Shown here: in pieces, positions 52,893-62,413 of the stretch | Numbering within the stretch: the first letter of the stretch is position 1 | Layout: each line of letters begins with the position of its first letter | NCBI RefSeq assembly: GCF_001654835.1 | Contig: NZ_LXEP01000020.1 | Coordinates: 124,001-188,000 of the forward strand | Reading direction: 5' to 3' | DNA: 64,000 nt | Source of the DNA: Buttiauxella gaviniae ATCC 51604 | Lineage (GTDB): Bacteria; Pseudomonadota; Gammaproteobacteria; Enterobacterales; Enterobacteriaceae | Made by a program: the position numbers and the translations under genes | Notes under the pieces: generated by a model | Told to the model about the DNA's origin: nothing | The model's database searches: none | The model's input: only the letters and a program-made list of their open reading frames with translations

Positions 52893-54257
52893 ATGAGCCA
52901 TAACGAGACAATCGTTGCCCAGGCGACTCCGCCGGGACGTGGTGGAGTCGGTATCCTGCGCGTCTCAGGCCTGCAAGCTCGTGAAGTCGCGCAAGCGATT
53001 TTGGGTAAACTCCCCAAGCCACGCTATGCCGATTACCTGCCATTCCGTGATGCGGACGGCAGCGTGCTCGATCAAGGCATCGCGCTGTGGTTCCCTGGGC
53101 CAAATTCCTTCACAGGTGAAGACGTGTTGGAATTTCAGGGGCACGGTGGTCCAGTTATCCTCGACTTGCTGTTAAAACGCATCCTGGCGCTCCCAGGGCT
53201 GCGTATCGCAAGGCCTGGTGAGTTCTCCGAGCGTGCATTCCTGAATGACAAGCTGGATTTGGCTCAGGCTGAAGCGATTGCTGACCTGATTGATGCCAGC
53301 TCAGAACAAGCAGCTCGCTCAGCCTTAAACTCTTTGCAGGGGGCTTTCTCTGCACGGGTTAACCATCTGGTCGAAGCGCTGACTCATCTACGTATTTACG
53401 TAGAAGCGGCAATTGATTTCCCGGATGAAGAGATCGATTTCCTCTCTGACGGCAAAATCGAAGCGCAGCTGAACCAGGTAATTGACGATCTGGATGCTGT
53501 GCGTGCCGAAGCGCGCCAGGGAAGTCTGCTGCGCGAAGGGATGAAGGTAGTGATTGCCGGTCGTCCAAACGCCGGGAAATCGAGCCTACTGAACGCCCTT
53601 GCGGGCCGCGAAGCGGCAATTGTGACGGATATTGCCGGAACAACTCGCGATGTCTTGCGTGAACATATCCATATCGACGGTATGCCACTGCATATCATCG
53701 ATACCGCAGGGCTTCGCGAAGCAAGCGACGAAGTTGAGCGTATCGGTATCGAACGTGCGTGGAATGAGATCGAACAAGCAGACCGTGTATTGTTTATGGT
53801 TGATGGGACCACCACCGATGCCACAGACCCTGCAGATATTTGGCCAGACTTTATTGCGCGCCTGCCAGCACGTTTGCCGATTACAGTTGTGCGTAACAAA
53901 GCGGACGTCACCGGCGAAACGCTGGGCCTGAGCGATGTGAATGGTCACTCACTTGTACGCCTGTCTGCGCGTACCGGTGAAGGCGTAGATGTGCTGCGCG
54001 ATCATCTAAAACAGAGCATGGGCTTTGAAACCAATATGGAAGGCGGCTTCCTGGCGCGTCGTCGCCACTTGCAGGCCCTCGAACAAGCGGCAACCCATCT
54101 ACAACAAGGCAAAGCGCAACTTCTGGGCGCATGGGCCGGGGAATTGCTGGCTGAAGAGCTACGTCTTTCTCAGCAGAGCCTGAGCGAAATCACCGGTGAA
54201 TTTACCTCTGACGATTTGCTTGGCCGCATTTTCTCCAGCTTCTGTATCGGTAAGTAA
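52893..54257 (+). CDS. mnmE: tRNA modification GTPase MnmE
   Basis: With MnmG forms the 5-carboxymethylaminomethyl/5-aminomethyl group at wobble U34. 454 aa: N-terminal folate-binding domain ([16 protein letters not shown]), a G domain with G1 [16 protein letters not shown] and NKAD, and the invariant C-terminal CIGK containing the catalytic cysteine. Confidence 0.99.
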   Translation: MSHNETIVAQATPPGRGGVGILRVSGLQAREVAQAILGKLPKPRYADYLPFRDADGSVLDQGIALWFPGPNSFTGEDVLEFQGHGGPVILDLLLKRILALPGLRIARPGEFSERAFLNDKLDLAQAEAIADLIDASSEQAARSALNSLQGAFSARVNHLVEALTHLRIYVEAAIDFPDEEIDFLSDGKIEAQLNQVIDDLDAVRAEARQGSLLREGMKVVIAGRPNAGKSSLLNALAGREAAIVTDIAGTTRDVLREHIHIDGMPLHIIDTAGLREASDEVERIGIERAWNEIEQADRVLFMVDGTTTDATDPADIWPDFIARLPARLPITVVRNKADVTGETLGLSDVNGHSLVRLSARTGEGVDVLRDHLKQSMGFETNMEGGFLARRRHLQALEQAATHLQQGKAQLLGAWAGELLAEELRLSQQSLSEITGEFTSDDLLGRIFSSFCIGK

Positions 54258-54290
54258 TCTAAAAAGTAAGCGTGCGCTCACTTTTCATTC

Positions 54291-54326
54291 ATCCCGCAAA
54301 GCTCATGGCTTTGCGGGATTTTTTTG
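54291..54326 (+). terminator. Terminator after mnmE
   Basis: 12-bp stem ATCCCGCAAAGC/GCTTTGCGGGAT with a TCATG loop and a seven-T run; serves mnmE and, on the other strand, the convergent aldo-keto reductase gene less well. Confidence 0.92.
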
Positions 54327-54330
54327 ATCG

Positions 54331-55377
54331 TTACGGCAATTGAAAACCCGGGATTCTTGCCATAATGCTGTTCAGTAGCGCTTCGTCAGAAATCCCCTGG
54401 AAGTCATAACGCGGTGTGTACGGCGATTCGAGCACCATAAGCTCATCTTCAGTCAGCGTGATATCCAGTGATGCCAGCGCATCGTCGATTTGCTGAATGC
54501 TGCTTGCGCCCACCAGCGGAGCAGTCACCACTGGGTTTTTACGCAACCACGCCAGGGCGATTTGCGCACGAGAAACGCCACGGGCGGCGGCAATACCTCC
54601 AACGCAATCAATGATTTGGCGATCACTTTCCTTCGTAAATTGGGTATAGAGCATATCGGCAAAACCATCTTTGCCTGAACGTTCGGTCGTTTTCGCATCA
54701 TCCCAGCCACGCGCCAGACGACCCCGTGCCAGCGGACTCCAGACCATGGTTCCCACGCCTTCGTCGGCGCACAGCGGCAGCATTTCGCGTTCTTCTTCCC
54801 GCGCCAGCAAGTTGTAGTGGTTTTGCATCGTAACGAAGCGCGCCCAGCCGTTGGCTTTTTGCATATGCAGCACTTTGCTAAATTCCCAGGCATGCATCGA
54901 GGAGGCCCCGAGATAACGCACTTTCCCGGCTTTCACCACGTCGTGCAGCGCTTCGAGGGTTTCTTCGAGCGGCGTGGAGTTATCCATACGGTGGATTAAG
55001 TACAGATCGACATAATCGGTGCCTAATCGACGCAAACTATGGTCGATTTCCGCCATGATCGCTTTACGAGATAACCCTTTGCCATTTGGCCCAGAGCGCA
55101 TTGGGTGGCGAATTTTGGTTGCAATCACCACATCATCACGGTTGGCATAATCTTTTAATGCCCGTCCAAGAATTTCTTCACTGCTTCCCTGGGAATACAG
55201 ATTTGCGGTATCAAAAAAGTTAATTCCGCTTTCCAGCGCGTGTTTGATCAGCGGGCGACTCTGCGCCTCATCCAGCGACCACACAGGATGGCCACGGCCT
55301 GGTTCACCGTAAGTCATTGCTCCGATTGCCACAGGTGAAACATCTAATCCGGTATTGCCTAGTTTGATATAACGCAT
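54331..55377 (-). CDS. Aldo/keto reductase
   Basis: 348-aa NADPH-dependent (alpha/beta)8-barrel oxidoreductase. The AKR tetrad is complete: D56 and Y61 in FFDTANLY, K88 in ATKIRH and H129 in YLIHRMD; the C-terminal cofactor motif PLVGASSIQQIDDAL is present. Closest feel is the YajO/Tas-type group. Start ATG 55375-55377 (MRYIKLG); a longer frame would run into the divergent regulator. Divergent from an AraC-type gene with about 100 nt between, so probably controlled by it. Substrate unknown. Confidence 0.88.
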   Translation of the reverse strand: MRYIKLGNTGLDVSPVAIGAMTYGEPGRGHPVWSLDEAQSRPLIKHALESGINFFDTANLYSQGSSEEILGRALKDYANRDDVVIATKIRHPMRSGPNGKGLSRKAIMAEIDHSLRRLGTDYVDLYLIHRMDNSTPLEETLEALHDVVKAGKVRYLGASSMHAWEFSKVLHMQKANGWARFVTMQNHYNLLAREEEREMLPLCADEGVGTMVWSPLARGRLARGWDDAKTTERSGKDGFADMLYTQFTKESDRQIIDCVGGIAAARGVSRAQIALAWLRKNPVVTAPLVGASSIQQIDDALASLDITLTEDELMVLESPYTPRYDFQGISDEALLNSIMARIPGFQLP

Positions 55378-55480
55378 CGGTGATTCCTCGGAAGAAGTAA
55401 ACAAATCAGGCTGTAGTTTACGAGCAGGAAATAGAACGATGAATGCGCTAAAATTCACGAAACATGCTCAGGAGTTCAGA

Positions 55481-56413
55481 ATGCACAGCGACCCGTTTTC
55501 AGATTTTCTTCGTCTGGCCGATGCAAAACCGGTCGTTGCCGGAGGTTTTAGTGCAGGCGGCGACTGGGCGATACGCTTCCCAAAGCCTGAATACCTTAAA
55601 TTTTTTGCGCTGGTGAAAGGGCGCTGCGTTCTGATGTTTGAAGGTGAAAGAACGCCGGTTTACGTCGAAGAAGGCGACGTATTTTTGCTTTCTTCCACGC
55701 CATCGTTTGTGCTGGCAAGCGATTGCATCACCGAGCCGGTAGACGCCAAAGCCTTATTTAGCGGCAGTCACAACAAAACCGCAGTCATTGGCGATGGCAA
55801 AGACTGCATTCAGCTTGGCGGCCACGTTAAGCTTGATCCGGATAGCGGAAAGCTGTTGGCACAAGTGCTGCCGACGTTAATCCACGTGCGAGCATCCTCG
55901 CAACAAGCAGGTGTTTTATCGTGGCTGCTTGAACAACTGGTGCGAGAAGTTTCTCAACCCCTTCCCGGTTTTAGTGTCGTTTCGATGCAGCTCACTCAAT
56001 TGATGTTTGTGCAGATCTTGCGTGAATATCTGCAAACCACCACGGATCTACCGTGTAACTGGCTCAAAGCCGTCAGCGATAAACGTCTCCAGCCTGCGCT
56101 AGCATTAATGCACAACGATCCGGCGCAAAACTGGCAGTTAAGTGAACTGGCAAAGGCCGCAGCGATGTCGCGCACCAGTTTTGCGGTGTATTTCAAGTCG
56201 ATCGCTGGTGTCGCGCCATTGACCTACCTGACGCAATGGCGCATGTATTTAGCCGGGCAATCACTTCGTCAAAGTGAGCTGTCGGTGTCCACGCTGGCGC
56301 TTCAATACGGTTACGCCTCCGAAAGCGCATTTAGTACCGCCTTCAAGCGCATCAATGGCGTTTCTCCACGCAATTATCGAAATTTAAAAATGGCGGAGCT
56401 GGCAGACAATTAA
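55481..56413 (+). CDS. AraC-family transcriptional regulator
   Basis: 310 aa from ATG 55481 with AGGAG six nt upstream. N-terminal cupin-type domain (FKxxEGDVFLLSS-like: VYVEEGDVFLLSSTPSFVL) as in AraC regulators with the cupin_6 ligand domain, and a C-terminal double helix-turn-helix (LSELAKAAAMSRTSFAVYFKSIAGVAPLTYLTQWRM and VSTLALQYGYASESAFSTAFKRINGVSPRNYR). Likely activator of the divergent aldo-keto reductase; the inducer is unknown. Confidence 0.88.
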   Translation: MHSDPFSDFLRLADAKPVVAGGFSAGGDWAIRFPKPEYLKFFALVKGRCVLMFEGERTPVYVEEGDVFLLSSTPSFVLASDCITEPVDAKALFSGSHNKTAVIGDGKDCIQLGGHVKLDPDSGKLLAQVLPTLIHVRASSQQAGVLSWLLEQLVREVSQPLPGFSVVSMQLTQLMFVQILREYLQTTTDLPCNWLKAVSDKRLQPALALMHNDPAQNWQLSELAKAAAMSRTSFAVYFKSIAGVAPLTYLTQWRMYLAGQSLRQSELSVSTLALQYGYASESAFSTAFKRINGVSPRNYRNLKMAELADN

Positions 56414-56546
56414 AATCAAAATATTCATGGTCTTGATCATTTGTTGAGGTTTTGATCGTTTTTTATCCATGGTGGACCGTGCGTTTCCCCGCTAAAAAAC
56501 CTACAATCGAGAACAGAGTACATTGCCTGGTATCAAGGAGAGACAA

Positions 56547-57275
56547 ATGGCAACGCATTTCGCAAGATGGACGATCAACCCAAAGTACCCCTTTTCAAGC
56601 CGGCTGAATGACGAATGTCATGCTCACGCCCGCCAGATGCCAGAACACCGCCGCTCACGATTTTTAGCCTCCCGCAGTCTGTTGGCTGAATTGCTACATA
56701 TGCTTTATGGCATTCAACAACTGCCGAGAATCGTCGCCACTGCTGCTGGACGCCCACACTTTGCCGATCCTTCATTGATGGACTTCAGCATTGCCTATGC
56801 CGGAAACAATGTCGCTGTTCTGATAACAACCGAAGGCCGCTGTGGATTAGATATTGAGATTAATCAGTCTTTTGGGCATCTCCCCTCTGTCGCTTCGGGC
56901 TCCACTTTACGCAGTAATGAATCCATCTGGATAAACAATCAAAAAAACCCAGATGAAGCCCGCGCACAGCTACGCACATTGCATCAAAGCACTTTTAAAC
57001 TGACAGGCCGCGAAGAAAGTTTGCAGCTTCTGCCGGGCGCTGGGCGAATACGCGCTAGCGACCAATCAGAAATTGAAGCGATCAGCGATGTGGAAGGACT
57101 CTTGATCTGGGGATGCGTGGTGTCACCCGCCATTGAAAAGCTCAGTTTGTGGGAATTTGAAGCTCCGCAGAACTGGCATAGTCTGGGAGATGTAAAATCT
57201 CGCTATCGGGATCTTAATGGCAGCATTATTCGCTTAACCAGCATGTCGTCAGAAAAAGTGTTATATCAAAACTGA
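56547..57275 (+). CDS. yieE: Degenerate 4'-phosphopantetheinyl transferase-like protein YieE
   Basis: 242 aa from ATG 56547 (MATHFARW), the start used in E. coli YieE; GGAGAG precedes it. Sfp/AcpT-like fold: RRSRFLASRSLLAELL, GRPHFAD...SIAYAGNNVAVLI and the magnesium motif GLDIE (D102, E104), with E125 in SNES. The later motif normally reads WxxKEAxLKxxG; here it is LHQSTFKLTG, so the catalytic Lys-Glu pair is His146-Gln147. Activity is therefore doubtful. Next to yieF as in E. coli. Confidence 0.85.
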   Translation: MATHFARWTINPKYPFSSRLNDECHAHARQMPEHRRSRFLASRSLLAELLHMLYGIQQLPRIVATAAGRPHFADPSLMDFSIAYAGNNVAVLITTEGRCGLDIEINQSFGHLPSVASGSTLRSNESIWINNQKNPDEARAQLRTLHQSTFKLTGREESLQLLPGAGRIRASDQSEIEAISDVEGLLIWGCVVSPAIEKLSLWEFEAPQNWHSLGDVKSRYRDLNGSIIRLTSMSSEKVLYQN

Positions 57276-57309
57276 TCGTTTCCGAACGTACTGACACCAA
57301 GGAGTATTC

Positions 57310-57876
57310 ATGTCCGACACGTTAAAGATAGTTACGCTATTAGGTAGCCTACGTCATGGCTCATTCAATGCCATGGTTGCTCGTACTTTGCCAGGAATCG
57401 CTCCTGCGGGAATGAGCGTTGATGCGTTACCGTCGATTAAAGACATTCCCCTGTATGACGCCGATGTGCAGCAAGAAGAGGGTTTCCCATCAACTGTGGA
57501 AGCGATTGCTGAACAAATTCGCGCCGCTGACGGTGTGGTGATTGTCACTCCGGAATATAACTACTCGGTACCGGGCGGGCTGAAGAATGCCATCGACTGG
57601 CTATCTCGTTTGCCTGAGCAGCCTCTGGCGGGTAAGCCCGTGCTGATTCAAACCAGTTCAATGGGCGCAATTGGCGGCGCGCGTTGTCAGTACCATCTAC
57701 GCCAGATTCTGGTGTTCCTCGACGCGATGGTGATGAACAAGCCAGAATTTATGGGCGGCGTGATTCAGAATAAAGTCGATACACAAACAGGTGAAGTGGT
57801 CGATCAAAGCACGCTCGACCATCTGGCTGGGCAACTGGCAGCTTTTGGTGATTATATTAAGCGGGTTAAAAGCTAA
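57310..57876 (+). CDS. chrR: NAD(P)H-dependent FMN quinone/chromate reductase (ChrR/YieF)
   Basis: 188-aa flavodoxin-like reductase that reduces quinones and chromate by two-electron steps and protects from oxidative stress. FMN phosphate loop [16 protein letters not shown], and [20 protein letters not shown] around the isoalloxazine. 34 nt after yieE. Its stop overlaps the end of ramR on the other strand by 4 nt. Confidence 0.95.
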   Translation: MSDTLKIVTLLGSLRHGSFNAMVARTLPGIAPAGMSVDALPSIKDIPLYDADVQQEEGFPSTVEAIAEQIRAADGVVIVTPEYNYSVPGGLKNAIDWLSRLPEQPLAGKPVLIQTSSMGAIGGARCQYHLRQILVFLDAMVMNKPEFMGGVIQNKVDTQTGEVVDQSTLDHLAGQLAAFGDYIKRVKS

Positions 57877-58445
57877 TTCGCTAGTGCGCGCCACATAGAC
57901 TCGAATCCGAGTGCTTTATAATCGCCAGCACGCTCCGGTTCGCGGCTGGCGAACTCCATAGTCGTTTCTGCCAGTGATGAAAACATCGCGTCGCTAAAGG
58001 CTCGGTACGGGCCGTTTTGAAAAGCTTTCAATATCGACTGCGAGCAGATCTCATGCATTTCCGGGAACATCTCTGCCACTTTCTGCTTGGTTTCTTCGCC
58101 TATCTTATCGCTCACCGCTAATTGACGAATCGCGCGGTGGGCTTGTGAGTTGCGGATTGCCCAGTCGATATAACTGTTCCAGATGTAACGGGTATATTCT
58201 TTCGGGTCTTTCAGTGTGCGGTCCAGATTCTCCTGCATCGAAAAAAGTAAGCCCTGTTTCAAATGCAGGTACAGCTCGTTGAGCAAATCGTCCTTCGTGG
58301 CAAAATAGCGAAACAGTGTGCCTTCTGCCACACCGGCAGCACGAGCAATCTGCGCAGTAGACGCAACGATCCCCGCCTGGCCAATAGCGATGGTCGCCGC
58401 TTCCAGTATCGCTAGTTTCTTATCTTCACTCTTCGGACGAGCCAC
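57873..58445 (-). CDS. ramR: TetR-family repressor RamR
   Basis: TetR-family repressor of ramA; releases DNA on binding bile acids, dyes and other drugs in Salmonella. 190 aa from GTG 58443-58445 (aligned to [10 protein letters not shown] of Salmonella RamR), with GAGG nine nt upstream; an ATG five codons earlier lacks an [40 protein letters not shown]. The C-terminal DPARAGEYxALGFExMWRAL-like end ([20 protein letters not shown]) confirms the family. Divergent from romA-ramA, with its operator between. Confidence 0.92.
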   Translation of the reverse strand: MARPKSEDKKLAILEAATIAIGQAGIVASTAQIARAAGVAEGTLFRYFATKDDLLNELYLHLKQGLLFSMQENLDRTLKDPKEYTRYIWNSYIDWAIRNSQAHRAIRQLAVSDKIGEETKQKVAEMFPEMHEICSQSILKAFQNGPYRAFSDAMFSSLAETTMEFASREPERAGDYKALGFESMWRALAN

Positions 58446-58533
58446 AACGTTTTTCCTCATTCACACCAAAACACAAATTGAATCACGCAAGCTACAGCAC
58501 TGCAACGCGCAATGTCAGCGATTGAAAATGATC

Positions 58534-58561
58534 TTGACGGTTATCACGCCGCACCTATAAT
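58534..58561 (+). promoter_or_regulatory. romA-ramA promoter
   Basis: TTGACG (58534-58539), 16-nt spacer, perfect TATAAT (58556-58561). The -10 box overlaps the RamR operator, so repressor binding blocks RNA polymerase directly. Confidence 0.85.
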
Positions 58562-58581
58562 GAGTGCTTACTCACTCATTA
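58558..58581 (+). promoter_or_regulatory. RamR operator
   Basis: Perfect palindrome TAATGAGTG-N6-CACTCATTA. The core ATGAGTG-N6-CACTCAT is the RamR binding site known from the Salmonella ramA promoter. Located between ramR and romA. Confidence 0.92.
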
Positions 58582-58634
58582 TCAAGTTTAATAGCATTGT
58601 ACCAGTGGATGGTACGGAATATGCAGGCCTGGAT

Positions 58635-59750
58635 ATGAAACGTCTCTCCTTATACGCGGTAATAATTATGTTGATTGCAACAGCAGCCAGTTTGCCTTTT
58701 GTCCTGAATGCCGGGTTTGGCCAGGCTCCGCAAGGGGAAGGTTTAAGTTTAGTTGAGCGTTCAGCCCATTACGTTGACGGGCAATTTCGTAACCAGGTTC
58801 CTACCGAAGGCTATACCGGCAAGAAAAGTAAGCTGGCAGCGATGTGGGAGTTTTTAACCAACAAAATTGAAAATGCGCGCCCGCAGCAACCTTTGCCATT
58901 AGTGAAAACCGATCTGGCGAACCTACCGATAGAACAAGACACCATGGTCTGGCTCGGCCACTCCTCGTGGTACATCCAACTGGCTGGCAAACGCATTCTT
59001 ATCGACCCGGTATTCAGTAGTTACGCGGCACCTTTTTCATTTCTGAATAAAGCGTTTCCCGGCGATTACCCATGGACGGCTGAGTCGATGCCAGTGATCG
59101 ATCTGCTGATTATTTCCCATGACCATTACGATCATCTGGATTACGCGACCATCAAAGCGCTGAAACCGAAAATCCGCCAGGTGATTACGCCACTGGGTGT
59201 GGGTTCGCATCTGCGTTACTGGGGAGTAAATAGCGACATCATTCATGAAAAAGACTGGAACCAGGCGGTAAATGTCTCGAATGCGCTGACTGTACATGTT
59301 TTACCCGCTCGCCACTTCTCAGGCCGCAGCCTGAAAAGCAACCAGACGCTATGGGCGAGTTTTATGTTCGTCACCAATGACCATAAAGTCTATTACAGCG
59401 GCGATACCGGCTACGGGCCTCATTTCAAAGCTATCGGCGAACAGTTTGGTTCGGTTGATCTTGCCATCATGGAAAACGGCCAGTACGACGAAGACTGGAA
59501 CAATATTCATATGATGCCGAACGAGACTGCGCAGGCTGCCGTTGATTTGAATGCTCACGCTGTACTTCCCGGCCATGCGGGTCGTTTTGTACTGGCTAAG
59601 CACACCTGGGATGCACCCTACAAAAGCCTTGCGCAAGCCAGTGCGGATAAAGATTTTCGCCTGTTAACACCGAAACAGGGTGAGCCTGTATTGATGAACG
59701 ACAACGCCCAACAATTTAGCGCCTGGTGGGAGTCTGCTGGTGCCATGTAA
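58635..59750 (+). CDS. romA: RomA, metallo-beta-lactamase-fold protein
   Basis: 371 aa from ATG 58635 (MKRLSLYAVII). An N-terminal hydrophobic anchor is followed by an MBL fold of the UlaG/NAPE-PLD-like type: metal ligands in SHDHYDHLDY (HxHxDH), a further His in PARHFSGR, SGDTGYGP and GHAGRF. In Klebsiella and Enterobacter romA is the gene just before ramA and cotranscribed with it; its substrate is unclear. Salmonella lacks it. The longer reading frame upstream would cross the promoter and is rejected. Confidence 0.9.
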   Translation: MKRLSLYAVIIMLIATAASLPFVLNAGFGQAPQGEGLSLVERSAHYVDGQFRNQVPTEGYTGKKSKLAAMWEFLTNKIENARPQQPLPLVKTDLANLPIEQDTMVWLGHSSWYIQLAGKRILIDPVFSSYAAPFSFLNKAFPGDYPWTAESMPVIDLLIISHDHYDHLDYATIKALKPKIRQVITPLGVGSHLRYWGVNSDIIHEKDWNQAVNVSNALTVHVLPARHFSGRSLKSNQTLWASFMFVTNDHKVYYSGDTGYGPHFKAIGEQFGSVDLAIMENGQYDEDWNNIHMMPNETAQAAVDLNAHAVLPGHAGRFVLAKHTWDAPYKSLAQASADKDFRLLTPKQGEPVLMNDNAQQFSAWWESAGAM

Positions 59751-59771
59751 ATGAACCGCGCAGGGGGATAA

Positions 59772-60104
59772 ATGACAATTTCAGCTCAGGTTATCGACAC
59801 CATCGTTCAGTGGATTGACGACAATTTGCATCAGCCATTACGCATTGATGATATTGCCAGTCATGCGGGTTATTCGAAGTGGCACTTGCAGCGTTTGTTT
59901 ATGCAGTACAAAGGCGAGAGTCTCGGGAAATATATCCGCGATCGTAAATTGCTACTGGCAGCACGTGATTTACGCGATACCGATAACAAGGTTTACGATA
60001 TTAGCCTGAAGTATGGTTTTGATTCGCAGCAGACGTTTACGCGGATATTTACGCGCACGTTTAATCAGCCGCCGGGCAGGTATCGCAGAGAGAATCATAC
60101 GTAG
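59772..60104 (+). CDS. ramA: AraC/XylS-family multidrug-resistance activator RamA
   Basis: 110-aa MarA/SoxS/Rob-type activator; in Klebsiella and Salmonella RamA switches on acrAB-tolC, represses porin through micF and raises multidrug tolerance. Both HTHs are intact: IDDIASHAGYSKWHLQRLFMQYKGESLGKYIRDRKL and YDISLKYGFDSQQTFTRIFTRTFNQPPGRYR. Very close to Salmonella RamA as recalled. 21 nt after romA. The stop codon lies in the first bases of a REP unit (GTAGG), leaving the protein about three residues shorter than Salmonella RamA. Confidence 0.95.
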   Translation: MTISAQVIDTIVQWIDDNLHQPLRIDDIASHAGYSKWHLQRLFMQYKGESLGKYIRDRKLLLAARDLRDTDNKVYDISLKYGFDSQQTFTRIFTRTFNQPPGRYRRENHT

Positions 60105-60180
60105 GTCGGATTAGCGCAGCGACATCCGACAAAACAGGCATAAATTATGGTGGATGTCGCTTACGCTAATCCACCCTACA
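60101..60180. repeat. REP pair (BIME-like) between ramA and adeP
   Basis: Two inverted palindromic units, GTAGGTCGGATTAGCG...CATCCGAC (60101-60130) and GGTGGATGTCGC...AATCCACCCTAC (60149-60180). Lies between convergent genes. Confidence 0.85.
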
Positions 60181-60188
60181 AAACACTA

Positions 60189-61526
60189 TTAGTGTGAGTC
60201 AATAAATACGATTTTCAGCACAAACAACAGCGCCACAACAATCACGCATGGGCTGATTTCACGCCAGCGGCCCGTGCCGAGTTTCATCACGCAATAAGAG
60301 ATGAAGCCGAGTGCGATACCTTCGGTGATTGAGAAGCTAAATGGCATCATCACGGCAGTAATAAACGCCGGAACCGCTTCAGTCAGGTCATCCCATTTCA
60401 CACGCGACAGGCTGGATGTCATCAACACACCAACGTAAATCAGAGCACCTGCTGCTGCATATGCCGGAACCATACCCGCCAGCGGTGACAGGAAGATCAC
60501 CAGCAAGAACAGCAAACCAACGATAACTGCCGTCAGGCCAGTACGCCCGCCAACAGACACACCAGAAGTGCTTTCGATATACGCGGTAACGGAAGAAGTC
60601 CCGATAAACGCACCCGCAACAGATGAAACGCTATCAACGTACAGCGCTTGCTTCATGCGTGGGAATTTCCCTTTTTCGTCGGCAAGACCTGCTTTATCTG
60701 TTACGCCAATCAGCGTGCCGGATGAGTCAAACAAGTTAACCAGCATAAAGGAGAAGATAACGCCCGCCAGACCAATGTTCAGGGAGCCGGCTAAATCAAC
60801 CTGACCCACAACAGACAACACGCTTGGTGGTGCAGAAACAATGCCGTGGTATTGCACATCGCCCAACATCCAGCCCAGTAGCGTAGTCACCACAATCGAA
60901 ACCAGTACGGCTGCGTGAATATTACGCGAGGCAAGGATGGCGATAATAAAGAAGCCCAGCGCGCCCAGCAGTACGCTGTGCGAAGTCAGGTTACCAATGG
61001 TTACCAGCGTGTCCTTATTAGCCACGATAATACCGGCATTTTTCAGGCCCATCATCCCGATGAATAGCCCAATACCGCTGGTGATACCGATGCGCAAGCT
61101 CACCGGAATATTAGCAATCATCCAGTAACGCACGCGGAAAATGGTCAGCAACAGCAAACCTACGGCACCCCAGAAAATGGCGCCCATCCCGATTTGCCAG
61201 GAGATCCCCATCGCGCCAACAACCACAAAGGCGAAGAACGCATTCAGGCCCATTGCCGGAGCCAGTGCGACTGGCAGGTTGGCGAAAATACCCATCAGGA
61301 TGCTACCTAATGCGGCAATCAAACAGGTGGTGACAAAAACGGCCTGGGTATCCATACCAGCGGCGCCAAGGATCTGCGGGTTGACGAAAACGATATACAC
61401 CATCGTCAGGAAGGTCGTAAGACCGGCGATCACTTCAGTGCGTGCCGTGGTGCCGTGTTCGCGCAGTTTAAACACGCGCTCGAGCAGCCCCGGATTTGCG
61501 GCCGGAGTAGATTGTGGTTGGCTCAT
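60189..61526 (-). CDS. adeP: Adenine permease AdeP (YieG)
   Basis: 445-aa purine:H+ symporter of the AzgA/NCS2 family with about 13 helices; E. coli AdeP is a high-affinity adenine importer. LREHGTTARTEVIAGLTTFLTMVYIVFVNPQIL near the N-terminus, APAMGLNAFFAF, and LFDSSGTLIGV are the family motifs. Start ATG 61524-61526 (MSQPQST), the E. coli start. Divergent from yieH. Confidence 0.96.
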   Translation of the reverse strand: MSQPQSTPAANPGLLERVFKLREHGTTARTEVIAGLTTFLTMVYIVFVNPQILGAAGMDTQAVFVTTCLIAALGSILMGIFANLPVALAPAMGLNAFFAFVVVGAMGISWQIGMGAIFWGAVGLLLLTIFRVRYWMIANIPVSLRIGITSGIGLFIGMMGLKNAGIIVANKDTLVTIGNLTSHSVLLGALGFFIIAILASRNIHAAVLVSIVVTTLLGWMLGDVQYHGIVSAPPSVLSVVGQVDLAGSLNIGLAGVIFSFMLVNLFDSSGTLIGVTDKAGLADEKGKFPRMKQALYVDSVSSVAGAFIGTSSVTAYIESTSGVSVGGRTGLTAVIVGLLFLLVIFLSPLAGMVPAYAAAGALIYVGVLMTSSLSRVKWDDLTEAVPAFITAVMMPFSFSITEGIALGFISYCVMKLGTGRWREISPCVIVVALLFVLKIVFIDSH

Positions 61527-61706
61527 TAGTCTTAATTCCGAACATTGAGAGGGAAAATCCGTCGCTATCCTATACCAAAAAATACAAAACATGATGGTCA
61601 ACACAGATTTTTTTTCATTGCATTTTCTTATACGGCAACGATTGCGTGCCGCAAAAATTGCGCAAATTGGGTAAGATGCATGTTCACTTTAATAAAAGGA
61701 GGCGGT

Positions 61707-62372
61707 ATGTCCCGGATAGATGCGGTGTTCTTCGACTGCGATGGCACGCTCGTTGATAGTGAGGTTATTTGCTCCAAAGCCTACGTGCATATGTTTGCGC
61801 AATACGGCATCGAGCTTGCGCTCGATGAGGTTCATAAGACCTTCAAGGGGATCAAGCTCTACGAGATAATCGACACGATAAATGCCCAACATGGAGTGAG
61901 CTTGCCAAAAGAGGAGCTGGAGCCGATTTATCGCGCGGAAGTTTCTCGGCTGTTCGACAGCGAACTGGTTGAGATTGAAGGTGCAGCAGCGTTAGTCGAG
62001 AAAATCACCGTGCCGATGTGTATCGTTTCCAACGGCCCGGTCAGCAAGATGCATCAGTCGCTGGGCAAAACCGGCATGCTCCACCATTTCCCGGACAAAC
62101 TGTTTAGCGGCTACGATATTCAGACGTGGAAACCCGATCCGGCCATTATGTACCACGCCGCCAACGCGATGAATGTGGATGTGAAAAACTGCGTGCTGGT
62201 GGATGATTCAATGGCTGGTGCACAATCAGGTATTGCCGCAGGCATGGAAGTTTTCTATTTTTGCGCCGACCCGCATAACAAGCCGATTGACCACCCAAAA
62301 GTGACAACCTTTACCGATTTAGCGCAGTTGCCGGAGTTATGGCGCGCACGGGGTTGGGATATTACAGGTTAA
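61707..62372 (+). CDS. yieH: HAD phosphatase YieH (6-phosphogluconate phosphatase)
   Basis: 221-aa beta-phosphoglucomutase-like HAD hydrolase; E. coli YieH dephosphorylates 6-phosphogluconate and purine nucleotides. Motif I FFDCDGTLVDSE (D10, D12), motif II SNGP, Lys in WKPDP and motif IV LVDDSMAG. ATG 61707 follows AAAGGAGG. Next to adeP as in E. coli. Confidence 0.95.
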   Translation: MSRIDAVFFDCDGTLVDSEVICSKAYVHMFAQYGIELALDEVHKTFKGIKLYEIIDTINAQHGVSLPKEELEPIYRAEVSRLFDSELVEIEGAAALVEKITVPMCIVSNGPVSKMHQSLGKTGMLHHFPDKLFSGYDIQTWKPDPAIMYHAANAMNVDVKNCVLVDDSMAGAQSGIAAGMEVFYFCADPHNKPIDHPKVTTFTDLAQLPELWRARGWDITG

Positions 62373-62379
62373 CGAAGAT

Positions 62380-62406
62380 GGCGGATGGCGATTTCGCTTA
62401 TCCGCC
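62380..62406. repeat. REP-like palindromic unit after yieH
   Basis: GGCGGATGGCG...CTTATCCGCC, an imperfect palindrome of the same family as the other units, between convergent yieH and the LacI-type gene. Confidence 0.7.
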
Positions 62407-62413
62407 CCATGAC

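Noticed and set aside
58512-58634. N-terminal extension of RomA by 41 codons
   Set aside because: It would place translation across the -10 box and RamR operator; the start at 58635 directly precedes the membrane anchor.
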